DNA from: Notamacropus eugenii
Taxonomy: Eukaryota; Chordata; Mammalia; Diprotodontia; Macropodidae
DNA length: 64,000 nt
Direction of reading: 5' to 3'
Assembly (NCBI RefSeq): GCF_028372415.1
Contig: NC_092878.1
Location: 27,138,903 to 27,202,902, forward strand
The first letter of the stretch is position 1. The number at the start of each line of letters is the position of its first letter. Under the pieces are notes generated by a model. That model was not told where the DNA came from. It saw nothing but the letters and a program-made list of their open reading frames with translations, and made no database searches. A program made the position numbers and the translations under genes. Below are positions 52,701 through 64,000 of this stretch, piece by piece.

Positions 52701-55594
52701 GGATGGAACCAGTATGGAGTTCACTGCTGATGGAAATCTGCAGGTGAGAAAGAAGAGAATATCAGCTCACAGCCCACCTCAGACGTCAGTCCTTTAAGGG
52801 GGCTCCAACAGACGCCCCTTCTGGGCTTTATCTGGTTCTGGGGATGTGGGAAGGTCCAGAAGGCAAACTTCAGAAGAGTAAAAGACGCCAAGGACCATTA
52901 GCTGAAACAGTCTATCTGGTCCTGAACTGAAGGGCCTGTGATCACAGGTTAGAAGCACCCTCACCTCACTGAAAGGGCTGGGCATGGCAGAATCCACACT
53001 AATGAAGGAATCATCCCCATCAGCAGAGAGGTTGGAATTATCAGCAGAAGGAACAAAGGGGATCACCAGGCTGGCTCCCTCTTTCCTCCTTTTACCATCC
53101 AGCTCATCTTCCTTCTTTTTCTGAAAACATAAACAGTGAAACATGAAAAAAAATATCAAGCAAGGGAACTTCCTGAAAATCTGACAGTGGACCACTCAAA
53201 CTAAGATCCATTCAGGACCACAGAGATGGAAAGCTCTTTTAAGAATTTAAAAAGCACCTACAAAGAAGAAAATAAGAGGCTGCTATTCTTAATTATGCAT
53301 TTTCTTCATGTCTTCTTTCTGTCTCAACACATACCGGGGAGCTGAAGACCCCCTGCACTCACAGAACCAAGTTCCAAGAGGCTTAGACACAATAGGAAAT
53401 CCACAATCAGAAAATATGCTCTGATCCACCCAGCAACCAAATATATTGAGTTGACTGCACAAAGTCGGTGCACAAAGTGACTCTTCATGACATAGATCAC
53501 AGGAGTAAACAAGTGACTTACTGACCACTTAGAACCAATGCTCTAGAAATATTTAACAAAACAGATAAAATACAACAGAACATAGAAAACGTTAAAATGT
53601 GGTTTTCTAAGTTACTATGCGGCCCACGTACAGTTTGGTGGCCTCTGGTTCTATCTGAGTTGGATTCCACTGATGCAGACCCTTCCCATCTTTAGCAGGT
53701 TGTGTAACAGTAAACAAAAATCTCAAGTGTGACAACCACCGAATACCAAACAATGGCTTGTTTGGAGAGAACCACCAACTATTTTCAAGTCACTGCTGCA
53801 TTTTACCCTGACCAAAAGTGAGCCAGCACAGTAGTTACTGCAAGTCACTTACAACTGGATCTGGTTATGAACTAGCAGCCCAACATCCTCTCTGACCTCT
53901 CCTCCCTTATCCTCCGCTTGAAGTACCTTTTCTGCATATTTTTCCCTTTTCCGTTTGCGCTCCTTCACTCGGTTGGTTTCTTCTTGCTGTCGTTTTTCCT
54001 CCTGCCGAAGTCTCACTACCAAGAAACAAACACAAATAAGAGAGGTGAATAATGCTCTTGTCTGTAGCAGCCACACTCCACATATAAACTCTGATTCCTC
54101 ACCTTTGTACGGGATATAGAGTCTCAAGGAGAGTTTCAAAAAATAAATGAAATTAAGCCTGCCATTAAACTAGATAATGTAGTATTCATTAGGGAATGCC
54201 TCACACTTAGACCTGCTAAATGTCTGCTGACACTGGACCTTCAGATGCCTTAGAAGATGGATCTGACGAGAATCACCATAATCTACAAAAAGGCTGTTGT
54301 GCTTCGTGATGCTTGCAATTCCAAATCTGAATTTCTCTCCCTACCTTTGGTAAACCTAGTTCCAATAAGAACAAGAGTCTAGTATTCATCAAAACATACA
54401 GCTAAACCCTGGGTCACTAAACTGAAATTCCTGTAACTTTTTGTGTCTTCCCTTCTTTCCTGTTTGCTCAGGACTCCAGAGTTTGCACTTTTTCTTGCTG
54501 CAAAGGACTCAGATATGGCTAAAAGAGTCTTCAAATTGTGCACAAGAATGCACAGTTAAGAACCTATTTCTCCAAATGGAAAGGGTATCAGTTAAAGCCT
54601 GGGGCACGTACATTTCTTCTCCAGTTCGTCATCATCTAGTAGAAGACTAACCACTTCTTTGGGTTTTAGGGTGTCTGGTTTGAAGTTCCCACCCGAAATC
54701 ACCATCTGCTGGATCTACAACAAATCAAAGTCAATATTTTACTTTCAGGCTTCTTCAATTCCTTCATGATAATAAATGTGTAGGAGGATATAAGAATTCT
54801 TCCTAAGCTACCTTGGGGGGATTTTCTTAATGCTCCTGGGTTCTGTCTGGCTCACCCAAATTACACATCCACTGTGCCAGAATCTTGACTAACTTTCTGC
54901 CTGGTATTGCCACTTGATAGCTATCAACCCCGACAAGGCTGGATGAGAATGAAAAAGCCAGCAGTAACAGTTCTTTGGGGAATCTGCAGTTTGGCAGAGT
55001 GCTTCAGAGGTGGATTAATGTGGATGAGGCAATCAAAATCAGGTGATTTCCCAGAGCTTACCTGTCACTGAACTGATAATTATAGAGACTAAATGTTTAT
55101 TTACTTCCGCCCCTGAACATGTGAACATTTCAAACATGAAGAACCGTCTCTATCTTAAGGTCAGTACTTCATACAGGCCTGCAGAAAGGCATTCGCTTTA
55201 ACTCTAGGTAAGACAGACTTACTTAGAAGAATCTAGAGACAATTTTGGTGGGTAGAGAATCAGGATGAATGAAGTCTCAGCCATGACTTTGATTTCAGCT
55301 GACAAAGAAACCCCAGCCTCTTCTCCACCAATCATGGCTCCTTACAATCTCAGCCCAAGGAAACACCATGTGACTTTAAATTTCTTTCATTAGCATCCCA
55401 ATTCCTATTCTTAGACATCACATTCATGTGCTTACCTCACTCTTTTCGTTGGCCCTCTGCAGAATGCGTTCCTCAATGGTGCCCTTGCAGATGAGTCGGT
55501 ATACAGTCACCTGCTTGGTCTGACCCAGCCGGTGGGCTCGGTCCATAGCCTGTTGGTCCACTGTAGGGTTCCAGTCACTATCATAGAAGATCAC
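49485..55594 (-). CDS. INO80: INO80 catalytic subunit, last seven coding exons (partial gene)
   Basis: INO80 is the Snf2-family ATPase of the nuclear INO80 complex, which slides nucleosomes and exchanges H2A.Z in transcription, replication and repair. The window gives 366 C-terminal residues; human is 1556 long, so roughly residues 1190 to the end. Exons join in phase with GT-AG sites. Seen in order: the end of the helicase C-lobe with motif V/VI ([20 protein letters not shown], with its arginine finger), a charged coiled-coil region ([20 protein letters not shown]), acidic and serine-rich linkers ([20 protein letters not shown]), a GRGR/AT-hook-like stretch ([16 protein letters not shown]), an alanine-rich run ending [14 protein letters not shown], and the C-terminus PHPPGGR. 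Upstream exons lie beyond the window edge. Confidence 0.97.
49703..51766 (-). other. INO80 intron with two L2 copies
   Basis: Intron of about 2.06 kb. It holds L2 3' fragments at about 50140-50400 and 50450-51250 (cacagtatcactgcagctag, ggtattcaaggctctctgta, gcaggtactcaacaaatatt), both oriented plus, plus a short repeat at 51505-51560. Confidence 0.75.
51767..51982 (-). CDS. INO80: INO80 penultimate coding exon
   Basis: 216 bases encoding [20 protein letters not shown] through [10 protein letters not shown]. Contains the AT-hook-like and alanine-rich segments. Phase 1 to phase 1. Confidence 0.95.
52578..52737 (-). CDS. INO80: INO80 exon (third from end)
   Basis: 160 bases encoding [20 protein letters not shown] to GSVSDTMN. 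Acceptor ctgcag, donor gttagc (GT kept, otherwise weak). Confidence 0.94.
52965..53120 (-). CDS. INO80: INO80 exon (fourth from end)
   Basis: 52 codons, [15 protein letters not shown] to [11 protein letters not shown]. Acceptor tttcag, donor gtgagg; phase 0 both sides. Confidence 0.95.
53927..54015 (-). CDS. INO80: INO80 exon (fifth from end)
   Basis: 89 bases encoding [20 protein letters not shown] to KYAEK. Acceptor ggtag, donor gtactt; phase 1 to 0. Confidence 0.95.
54612..54714 (-). CDS. INO80: INO80 exon (sixth from end)
   Basis: 103 bases encoding [20 protein letters not shown] to DDDELEKK. Acceptor ttgtag, donor gtacgt; phase 0 to 1. Confidence 0.95.
55436..55594 (-). CDS. INO80: INO80 exon (seventh from end, helicase motif VI)
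   Basis: 53 codons, [20 protein letters not shown] to [11 protein letters not shown]. Holds Snf2 motif VI with the catalytic arginine in DRAHRLGQ. Acceptor gtgcag, donor gtaagc. Confidence 0.96.
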
Positions 55595-56299
55595 CTGCAC
55601 AGGAAGGATGGCAGTGGCCCAAGTGAAGCCTCACTGAATGGCAGGACCAGGAGTTCAAAGAACCATACATCAAGTCATCTGGATCTTTGCCACCTCTTGA
55701 TGTCAGATCCTCTTTGTATCATATTGAGATGCAATAGATACTCCTTGATAGGTCCTGCCAGTTACCTGCCCCTAGCCCCCACAACTTTATTTGCCCTGCC
55801 CACTAGGAAGATGGTTTTTGCTTCCATTCAAGGTTTCTAGAAAAAAATCATCAAGTATAAAAGAGTTACCTCCCCCTTCCTGTCGTAGAAATCTAGTATG
55901 GGGTCCAAAAGCAAAAGTTCTACTGTGATAATTAACTTCATTAATATGAAACCAAATATATTATCAGTCAATACTACTTCTGACATTCCAAAAATCTGGC
56001 CTCCTCACAGGTCATTCCCCATCCTGAGGATCCTGGGTGTCTCTTAGTTGGAGTCTGTACCTCAGTCTACTTCTACTGGATTTTACTCAAGATAAAAGGG
56101 AAACAAAGTGAGCTTCACGGGTTCCTGGAGCATACCTAATTCCTGCTGAAAAATAAACTGCATCTCCAAAGAGATACAAAACTGACACCTTGCTGTCTAC
56201 CTCCTATACAGCTGAAACCAATCAGAAAGGACTCTCTGGGAGAGTTCTGGTTCAGAACTTTCCCATTTCTGTCTTGTATACTTGAGTTTTTCCAAAGTC

Positions 56300-56945
56300 C
56301 TGATTCTTCTTTTGGAAAGCATCCATCCCTTTTTTATTCCTATTGTTATCATCCTATTCCAGGCCCTTGTTACCTCATTCCTTGAGAACAGTAACAGCTT
56401 TCTAGCTATATTTTAGAATCTAATCCATCGCAACCAATAAACTCTTTTTAAAACACTTTTATCATGTCACTTACTTATTAAGAAAATGTAATGGCTCCTA
56501 GGCCCTCTATAATTTAGGTTCTTCTTACCTATCCAATTTCAGTTTCTATCACTTCCCTACACACAGCTATCCTTCTGGTGAAAAACAGCATCTTCAGTGT
56601 CACATCCTTTCCTGTCTGAATTTCTTTGCTCATGATATTCACCACAAATCTTCTTTGCCATCAAATCCCATACCCAGTATTCCAGGTGTAGTCCAAATGC
56701 TACCTTTTTATTAAACCCTTTTTAGCTAAATGTAATGATCTCATTTTCCCCCCTGAATTCCTCACAATCCAGTGTGATATGGTCAAGTCTCAAATTACAT
56801 AGTGAACTGTCTCATTCTCTGCTTCAGGTTGTTACTGTTTTTGTCTGTTTAGGCTGTAAGCTCTCTTGAGGACTGAGAATACAATTCTTTTCTATTCCTT
56901 ACAGTGCCTGGCACAGTGTAGGCATACAGAAAACATTTTTTAAAA
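56300..56945 (+). repeat. L2 LINE 3' portion
   Basis: attccaggcccttgttacct, gaaaatgtaatggctcctag, taggctgtaagctctcttga and acagtgcctggcacagtgta. Confidence 0.8.
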
Positions 56946-58502
56946 ATGCCTGATCAACTGTTTGATAATCTTAACCCAAGAGGTTTAGCCAGATGGATGG
57001 ACATTGAGAATGTGTGCTGAACAACAATTAGTTTCCAGGATGGGCCCTGTGTTTCTTACAATCCCTTCCACCAACCAATGTAACTTAATAGAATAACAGG
57101 GACATCCTACAGTAAAACAGACCCCTCTATTCAGTCTGAGCCACAGGGAAAATTGAAATAGATAAGATACAGTTAGCTAGGCAGGTTCATTAAGTCAGGA
57201 CACCTTCACTCAGAAGGCCTAAATAACTACACACTGTGAAAACTGGACTCTCATGACATACTTGAAAGATGGGGTCATGACACTGCATGAATCCGTAATG
57301 GGAAGTCCTATATGTTGAATCACTTTATATTAGCTTCCTGAATATTTACATTTTTTCCTAGAAGTCTCAACGGCACTCAAACACTGACTCATTCTCCAGC
57401 TATTTTTAATGCCGAAGTCATAAGATCATAGCCCCAGGTATGTAGTTCTAATTTAGTAAAACAAAATGTAGTTGACAACTATCTTTTAAATGACCTTAAA
57501 GAAGTCAGGATTCTGGGGGACAAGAAAACAAAATAAGCTTCAGTTTATAAAAGACACAAATGCACTCTTCCAGGGAAACATAACTTTAAACACAACACAC
57601 TCTCACTCTCTCTCCCAGCATGTAAATGCATTAAATTAGAGGGTGGAAAAAGAGACCAGCAAGAACAAAAATCAGATGTGTGCTGATACGGAAACGAATA
57701 AAACTAAGTTACAGAAAAGGTTACCCAGTGCCCGACACACGAGTCAGTCAATACCTGTATAAAGCACTAGGTCTTACAGAAATCAGAAAAATTCCAAAGA
57801 AGAACAAACAACAATTAAAGGACTAGAGAGACTGACTTAACGAGGAAAGATTAAAGCCGTTCACTCTGTAGAGCGTGGCCAAGCAGTGACTAAGGGGAAA
57901 CATATTAGCAGTCAGCATCTTCCTGAAGCTGTAAACAGAAGGTGGGAGGAACTTTGTAACGGGGTAACTAAGATTCTGTGTGAGACAGAGAATGACAAGA
58001 AAAAGCTGGATCAAACTACTTTTTCCAGAGGAATGAGAGGCAGCCTTATTCCTTGTAATGTTTAAAAATCAAAGCCAGAATACCCAATGGCAAACCACTA
58101 CACTTATCACTAACCTAGGACAGATTTCTCATTTTTCTTTCATGTCTTTTCTGAGCTGGCCACAGAAACAAAAACAGCCAACACCCTTCTGAATGATATT
58201 CCTACTGCAGGAAAAACATGAATTGCCAGGCAAATTTCCATGAATTAAAATCCAAATAATTCGAATAACTGTCTTGCAAGTCAGATATGCATCCATTGTA
58301 TGTGAGAACATGTATTTACAAACATAACTCTTTAGTGGTAAGGCACGACTTCTACCCTGTGATTTAAGACGGGTCTCTTCCTTGCCCACAAGTGTTTCTA
58401 GGGGATCTCCCCAAGGTGAACTACAGCACCAACAGGAAAATGTCGGGACAGATACTGAAGCTGACTATTACACTAACGGGAGACTAAAACCTGACTTTTT
58501 CA

Positions 58503-58662
58503 GCATTTTTTTTTAGGGGACAGGGGAAGGCAAGGCAATTGGGGTTAAGTGACTTGCCCAAGGTAACACAGCTATTAAGTTTCAAGTGTCTGATGCCACA
58601 TTTGAACTCCAGTCCTCCTGCCGCCAGGCCAGTGCTCTACTCACTGTGCTACCTAGCTGCCC
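58503..58662 (-). repeat. CORE-SINE (WSINE-like), minus strand
   Basis: Begins on plus with a T-run, then gcaattggggttaagtgact, tgcccaaggtaacacagcta, gaactccagtcctcctgc and ends tgctacctagctgcccta. Relatively well preserved. Confidence 0.9.
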
Positions 58663-59444
58663 TATTTTTAAGCATTATTGAGAGGTGATCTCAACCAGAA
58701 GATAATCATCGTACTCAAGGCCGCCTCACAGTATTTTACTTCCTTCAGGGAGCACCTAGCTTACAAACAAGCTTCTATTCCAAAAGTTCATTTTAAACTA
58801 CTTGTCTGGGACTCGGAACACAGGATGCTAAACGTCTATCTCCTCCACTACACTGAATAGAAAATCCTTCCCTCCTTCTCAGTCTTCCTCTGTTACTCGG
58901 TAAAAAGGATAGTTCTTCTTTTGTAGGGAAACACAGATTAAAGGAAACCATTTTTATGTACAGAACACTGGAATGAAGTAGTATGGAATGTTGGAGCTGT
59001 GTATACTAGAAGAACACAGGCTTGTATATGATGGTTTTCCTTAAGTTTTGGTCCATGCAACTGGTTACTTGGAGATGTTTCTTACTACACTATAGATGGA
59101 GCATGGGAAATTGTGTTAAAAGGGAGGGAGATTTCAATTATGAAGACTAGTAGCTGACTACCATGATTGGCACAAGTATATTAGGAATTAGGTGTCAGGA
59201 ATCTAACACACTCTAAAAAGGAAGATGACAATGACAGTCCATATAATCCAGATAAGGATATAGTAAGCATAAACAATTGTCTTGCTTTTTCTTATGTGCT
59301 GAGATTCAACTTTGGGATCCACCTGGAAACGTTTACAGACAAGAAGAGGCTAGGCTCACATAGAAGGGCAGAAATAATAGCTTATGACTGAGAATTAGGG
59401 AGATATCTAAAAGAAGATGAAATATGAGGACAAGGAATTTTTTT

Positions 59445-59935
59445 AACTCAAATTTTATTTTGAAAATATTTTATTTTTAAAAATGCCTTATTTATGCCTT
59501 TTATTTTAATAGAAGCTACTTTCCAATACAGCTTTCAATTCCTGTCGAATCTTCCCTTACAACTAAAAGAAAAAAACTCCTAAAAAATGTCAAAACTAGT
59601 TAAGCAAAACCAATCTACACACTGACATCTCAAAAGATGCAACACTTTGTATCCACAGCTCCCTTGTCTTCATTCCTCTTCCCCCAAGAGAGAAGGCAAG
59701 TTACATTTTAGTAAGAGAATAATAACTATTCTTCTAGATCACGATTGTGAACATCTGTGATGCTGCTGCTCTAGGACCCTTAAGAACTATCCTCTGTCTT
59801 TTCCCTCAAGGAACAGAGCAAAACTGAAAAGGAAAACATTTCCAGTGGATCGGTCTGACTGCTCAGCATCAGCTGTGTATATATAATTCTTCTGTTTCTG
59901 CTTACTTTACATTAATTCATATAGTCCTCATGTTT
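59445..59935 (-). repeat. Diverged L1-related fragment
   Basis: Its right part, tcagcatcagctgtgtatat and ctgcttactttacattaatt, parallels the minus-strand L1 at 32780-32840. The left part is A/T-rich and unclear. Confidence 0.45.
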
Positions 59936-60359
59936 TTGAGTTCAGATTTTAAAATAATACATAAAAAGGTAAGAGGAAAACAAAGACAGTGCCAGGAAAA
60001 GAAAAAGGCCAAGAATGAGATAAGTAAGGCTTGTGAAAGATGTAAAAAACCAAAAACAAAAAAATTATTATGTAGAGCAAGAAGAACATGGAATAGACAG
60101 ACACTCTATATGGGGCATAAGACAAGTTAGAAAGTCAATATTTGAACCAATACTGATGCAATCTTTGAGTTAACAGAAAAAGGTATCCCACAAAACCTGG
60201 AATGCGTAAATGCCATTACTTTAATACTTAGCCTCGAAATTAGACCAATGAGAGCATGATGTGAATGCCAAAAAGTTTCTAGGGACAGTTTGTGGGCAAT
60301 TAGAAGGCATTTGATAAAGTTTTTCAAAGTATCCTTATGGTCAAGATGAAGAAATGTGG

Positions 60360-60540
60360 GATACATCAAAGCAGAGGTTTTGTGTCATTCTACAGTTGAC
60401 TGAGGGCATGACACAACGCTCAACTCTTTCCTGTTTAACATTTTTGTCACTGAACAGTATGAAGACACAGAGAGAAAACTTATTAAAAATGCAGGCCAGG
60501 CAGAAGAGGGACAAATATGTTAAGATATTAGATCAGTGAG
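60360..60540 (+). repeat. CR1/L3 LINE fragment
   Basis: cctgtttaacatttttgtca and a following aaatatgttaagatattaga recall the 'ctatttaacattttt' reverse-transcriptase stretch seen at 43095. Confidence 0.5.
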
Positions 60541-60814
60541 AGTTTTGTCACTGCAAGTTTTCAAGCACAATCTGTGCTGATAAGTGTTACACATGCTATA
60601 GGGGAGATCATTGAATGAATGGGGAAGGAGGCAGCTAAGTTTCCTTTCCAACTGTATGACTTTAATGATTCTACGGGCAAAATCCTTCCTCACCACACTA
60701 GAGCTGAGAGAGAATCTGGAAATCACCTCATCAGAAAGATAAGGAAAAAATAAGCCAGACATATGTTAACATGGCAGTAAACAAACTTCCCTATTAAGGA
60801 AAAAACATTGCCAT

Positions 60815-60860
60815 ATTTATGCTATATATATATCTATACATATATGTATCTATATCTGAC
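60815..60860. repeat. AT-rich microsatellite
   Basis: TATA/TATC units of about 45 bases. Confidence 0.85.
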
Positions 60861-60879
60861 ACAAGACTAATGAAAGCTC

Positions 60880-61080
60880 ACATTTTTGCAGGGCTTTATA
60901 GTTTAGGAAGTGCTTTTCTCACAATCTTATGACGTAGGTAAGCAGTGGTCATACCACTGTTTTATAGGAGAGGAAACTGAGGCTCAAATGACTCACCTAA
61001 AGTCACAGCTAGAAAGGGGCACAACCAGGATTTAAATTCATATCTGTCTCAAGGTCTACACACTGTTCTGTTACATCATG
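60880..61080. repeat. MIR-type repeat
   Basis: gggctttatagtttaggaag, gaggaaactgaggctcaaat and aaagtcacagctagaaaggg. Confidence 0.75.
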
Positions 61081-61885
61081 AATACCCATCTCAGCTACCC
61101 CTGAAGTGTTAGCACTATATTTGAATATCCTACAAAGTTCAAGGTACTGAAAAAGGTCAACCATTTAGGAACTGTTTCTCTACATCTACTAACAGTCCAG
61201 AATTAGTTCTTTCTAGGAGGGGAGGAAGGGTCCCAGCAGTAATAAGGGGCAGCCTATATAGTAAGGCAAGGGGTATAGCACTGGAATAGAAGCAGAGAAT
61301 TAGTTTCTAGTTCCAAATCTACCACTGACTTATTTCTCGTCACACATTCCCTTCTATCCTTCAATATGCCATTCTACACCAAACTGTTTCTTCCTTACCA
61401 CATACACATTAAAATTATATGCTAACTAGGAAAGCTTACAGCCACATAAAGTGGCACTAATGTAATCATGAAATCTATATAATGATTCCCTACTCATAAA
61501 CTCTGATTTCACTGTCTTTAGATTTTGTTGTTACCATAATCATCATTAAAATTTTAATCCTGCAAAATTTTGATATTGAAAAAGTTTTATTTCTTCCTCC
61601 CATTTAGAGGCAGGGGTATTCCATAAAAAGGATCAATAAACAGCTGCTGCCCCATCAATTTTATTTATTACCCACTCCAAAACTCTTCTATCATCTCTAG
61701 CTGGAACTCACTACATACTTAACCATGATAGCTACTTGATATGGAAATACAACTATCTCTTGAAAAACACAAACCTATTTATCCCTTACTCCTGTACCCA
61801 TCCTCTTACACAATGGCAAGAGTGAATTGTTTTACCCTCTGGTTTAATGTGGCTCTGGCCCCTCTTGACTGCTGCTCCCTCCTAG

Positions 61886-62452
<567 letters not shown>

Positions 62453-63569
62453 ACCTTGAGGCAAAGCATGGGCTTTTCAAGGTTTTCCACATGATGGTTA
62501 AAGATTTTTTTGATGATTTCTCCTCGATGCAATAGAAATTAAGACAATATACACCAAACTTGACTATTCAGGACTGTGTTATAGAAGTAGCAGGCAGACA
62601 ATATATAAAGTTGAGTTATGACTAAATTAATTTTTTTTCTCCATGAGAAAACAGAAAATTCCCAAATACAGTGAGATATTAAGGACTTTTAAAGTTTAGG
62701 AATATCCAACATTCTCATTTATTTTGGTTAACAAGCAAATTTGAGAAAACAGGTGGAAAGCGTTAATAACTTGACATGAAAAAGAAAATGAAGGCTAGGA
62801 AGAACTGCTGACATAAATAAAAGTCTAAAGATAAAGCTATAAACATTGCATTAAGTGTTCTATTGATCACGAGTTGCTTTTTTTTTTTTTTATCTTGGAA
62901 GCTGGTTATAAATTAGGACAGTCACAAAGTAAACGGTGAGATGTTTGAGAAAATAACATTTTTTTTAGTACAAGAGTTCATTCAATGAGCTCTTTTGCCT
63001 ATAAAACCACCATTGATCCTAGGACTGATACTTGTCTCTGCAGAAGAATTACATTTTCCATATACAGAAGGGAAATAGCAAAGTCTTCTTTGAACCCATG
63101 GAAACTGTAAATATTAACTTTGCTGGCTGACTAATTTCAGTCTTGGTTACTTCCATGAATTCATGTGATAAAGCTTTGCTACTGTATAGATGGTGGTAAT
63201 TACTAGATAAAATTTAAAAATATAGTGATTGAGCATTTCACAAAGATGTGTTTAACACTGTTAACTGGCACTTCTCCTCCCCCCTTTAAAAGTCTATTTC
63301 TGTGCCTTACTGACGTATTCGTGGACCATGAAGCAGGCCTTAGCCTTGTTCCTTTACGTATGCTACTCTGTAGCTGTTCCTTCTCCTCCCCCAGTTGTAA
63401 GTCTTGCTGCCTACAACTTTAACCAGAAGGTAATCAGAGTCAGTGTTTGTGAAAGGATGTCAGATTTGTTGTTGGTGAGGATCTGCATATCCAGTTTGCC
63501 TTTAAGACATCTCTGCTTTAGCTTCTGAAATTGGGCTTGCCCAGAGGCACTCTACTTACAGTTAAGAAA

Positions 63570-63715
63570 AAGCTGAGTTCAGATCTTGTATATTTACCAA
63601 CCATATAACCCTGGGGAAGTTACAAACTCTTGAGCTTTGATATCCTCTTATAAAAAATGGCTACTGTTGGTTGCACAGAGTTATTGCAGGAAAGCAATTT
63701 ATAAACTTAACAATG
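63570..63715 (+). repeat. CORE-SINE, diverged
   Basis: accatataaccctggggaag, gagctttgatatcctcttat and ggttgcacagagttattgca. Confidence 0.75.
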
Positions 63716-64000
63716 ACACAGAATTGTGGCCAGTTATTACTCCCATTTCTGACTTAACTATTTTTGTCTGTGGTGCCACAATTCACCCTCTTTTCTACGT
63801 TCACTTGTAAAGTTTCATCAGGTCTACTTCTTTGACATCTCTTGGATCTCCCTTTCTCTGTACTTACTGGATTACTCTCTTAGGTAAGCAAAGGCCATCG
63901 CAAAAAGCCTCCTGCTTCAGCTCTCTCCTCAGTTCATTATTCTTCTCTACATCTACGGACCCTATCTCATCTACCCATGACCATAAAGCATAAGCCTCAT

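Overview
This window is nuclear DNA from a mammal, almost certainly a marsupial. The three recognisable genes have the human chromosome 15q15 order and orientation: DLL4 (+), CHAC1 (+), INO80 (-). The repeats are marsupial-style: tRNA-headed CORE-SINEs with a 'ggcagctaggtgg' type head, MAR1/RTE-like repeats, marsupial-type L1 3' ends, and old L2 and CR1/L3 LINEs. Species cannot be named from the sequence alone.

Layout. 1-10310: promoter, 11 coding exons and 3'UTR of DLL4 (predicted 690 aa), a Notch ligand. 10310-20680: intergenic DNA with SINE and L2 copies plus an isolated GC/CpG-rich block at about 13.2-14.2 kb that ends in a CTCF-like motif. 20680-23650: CpG-island promoter and three exons of CHAC1 (222 aa), the glutathione-degrading gamma-glutamylcyclotransferase. 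Its promoter has two oppositely oriented C/EBP-ATF type elements and its leader has a short uORF. 23650-47800: about 24 kb of repeat-rich intergenic DNA. It includes a palindromic hAT-type MITE with a target duplication, nested SINEs, a probable solo LTR, L1 fragments (one unusually keeping its 5' end), L2 and CR1/L3 remains. 47800-64000: 3'UTR and last seven coding exons of INO80 on the minus strand (366 residues, from the end of the helicase C-lobe to the stop). A large intron then runs out of the window and holds a processed AK6 pseudogene.

How the genes relate: DLL4 activates Notch receptors on neighbouring cells, and CHAC1 (also called Botch) is reported to antagonise Notch1 maturation as well as degrade glutathione, so two opposing Notch modulators are neighbours. 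INO80 is the ATPase of a nucleosome-remodelling complex and has no evident functional link to the other two. CHAC1 and INO80 are tail to tail.

I did not find a convincing new gene system. The best leads are regulatory (DLL4 intron 3 cluster, paired CHAC1 stress elements, CHAC1 uORF, orphan CpG island with CTCF-like site) and structural (a retrocopied mRNA 3' end inside an L2, a 5'-end-only L1). All family names rest on recognition by eye; no alignment or search was run. Repeat boundaries are good to about 10-20 bases unless stated.
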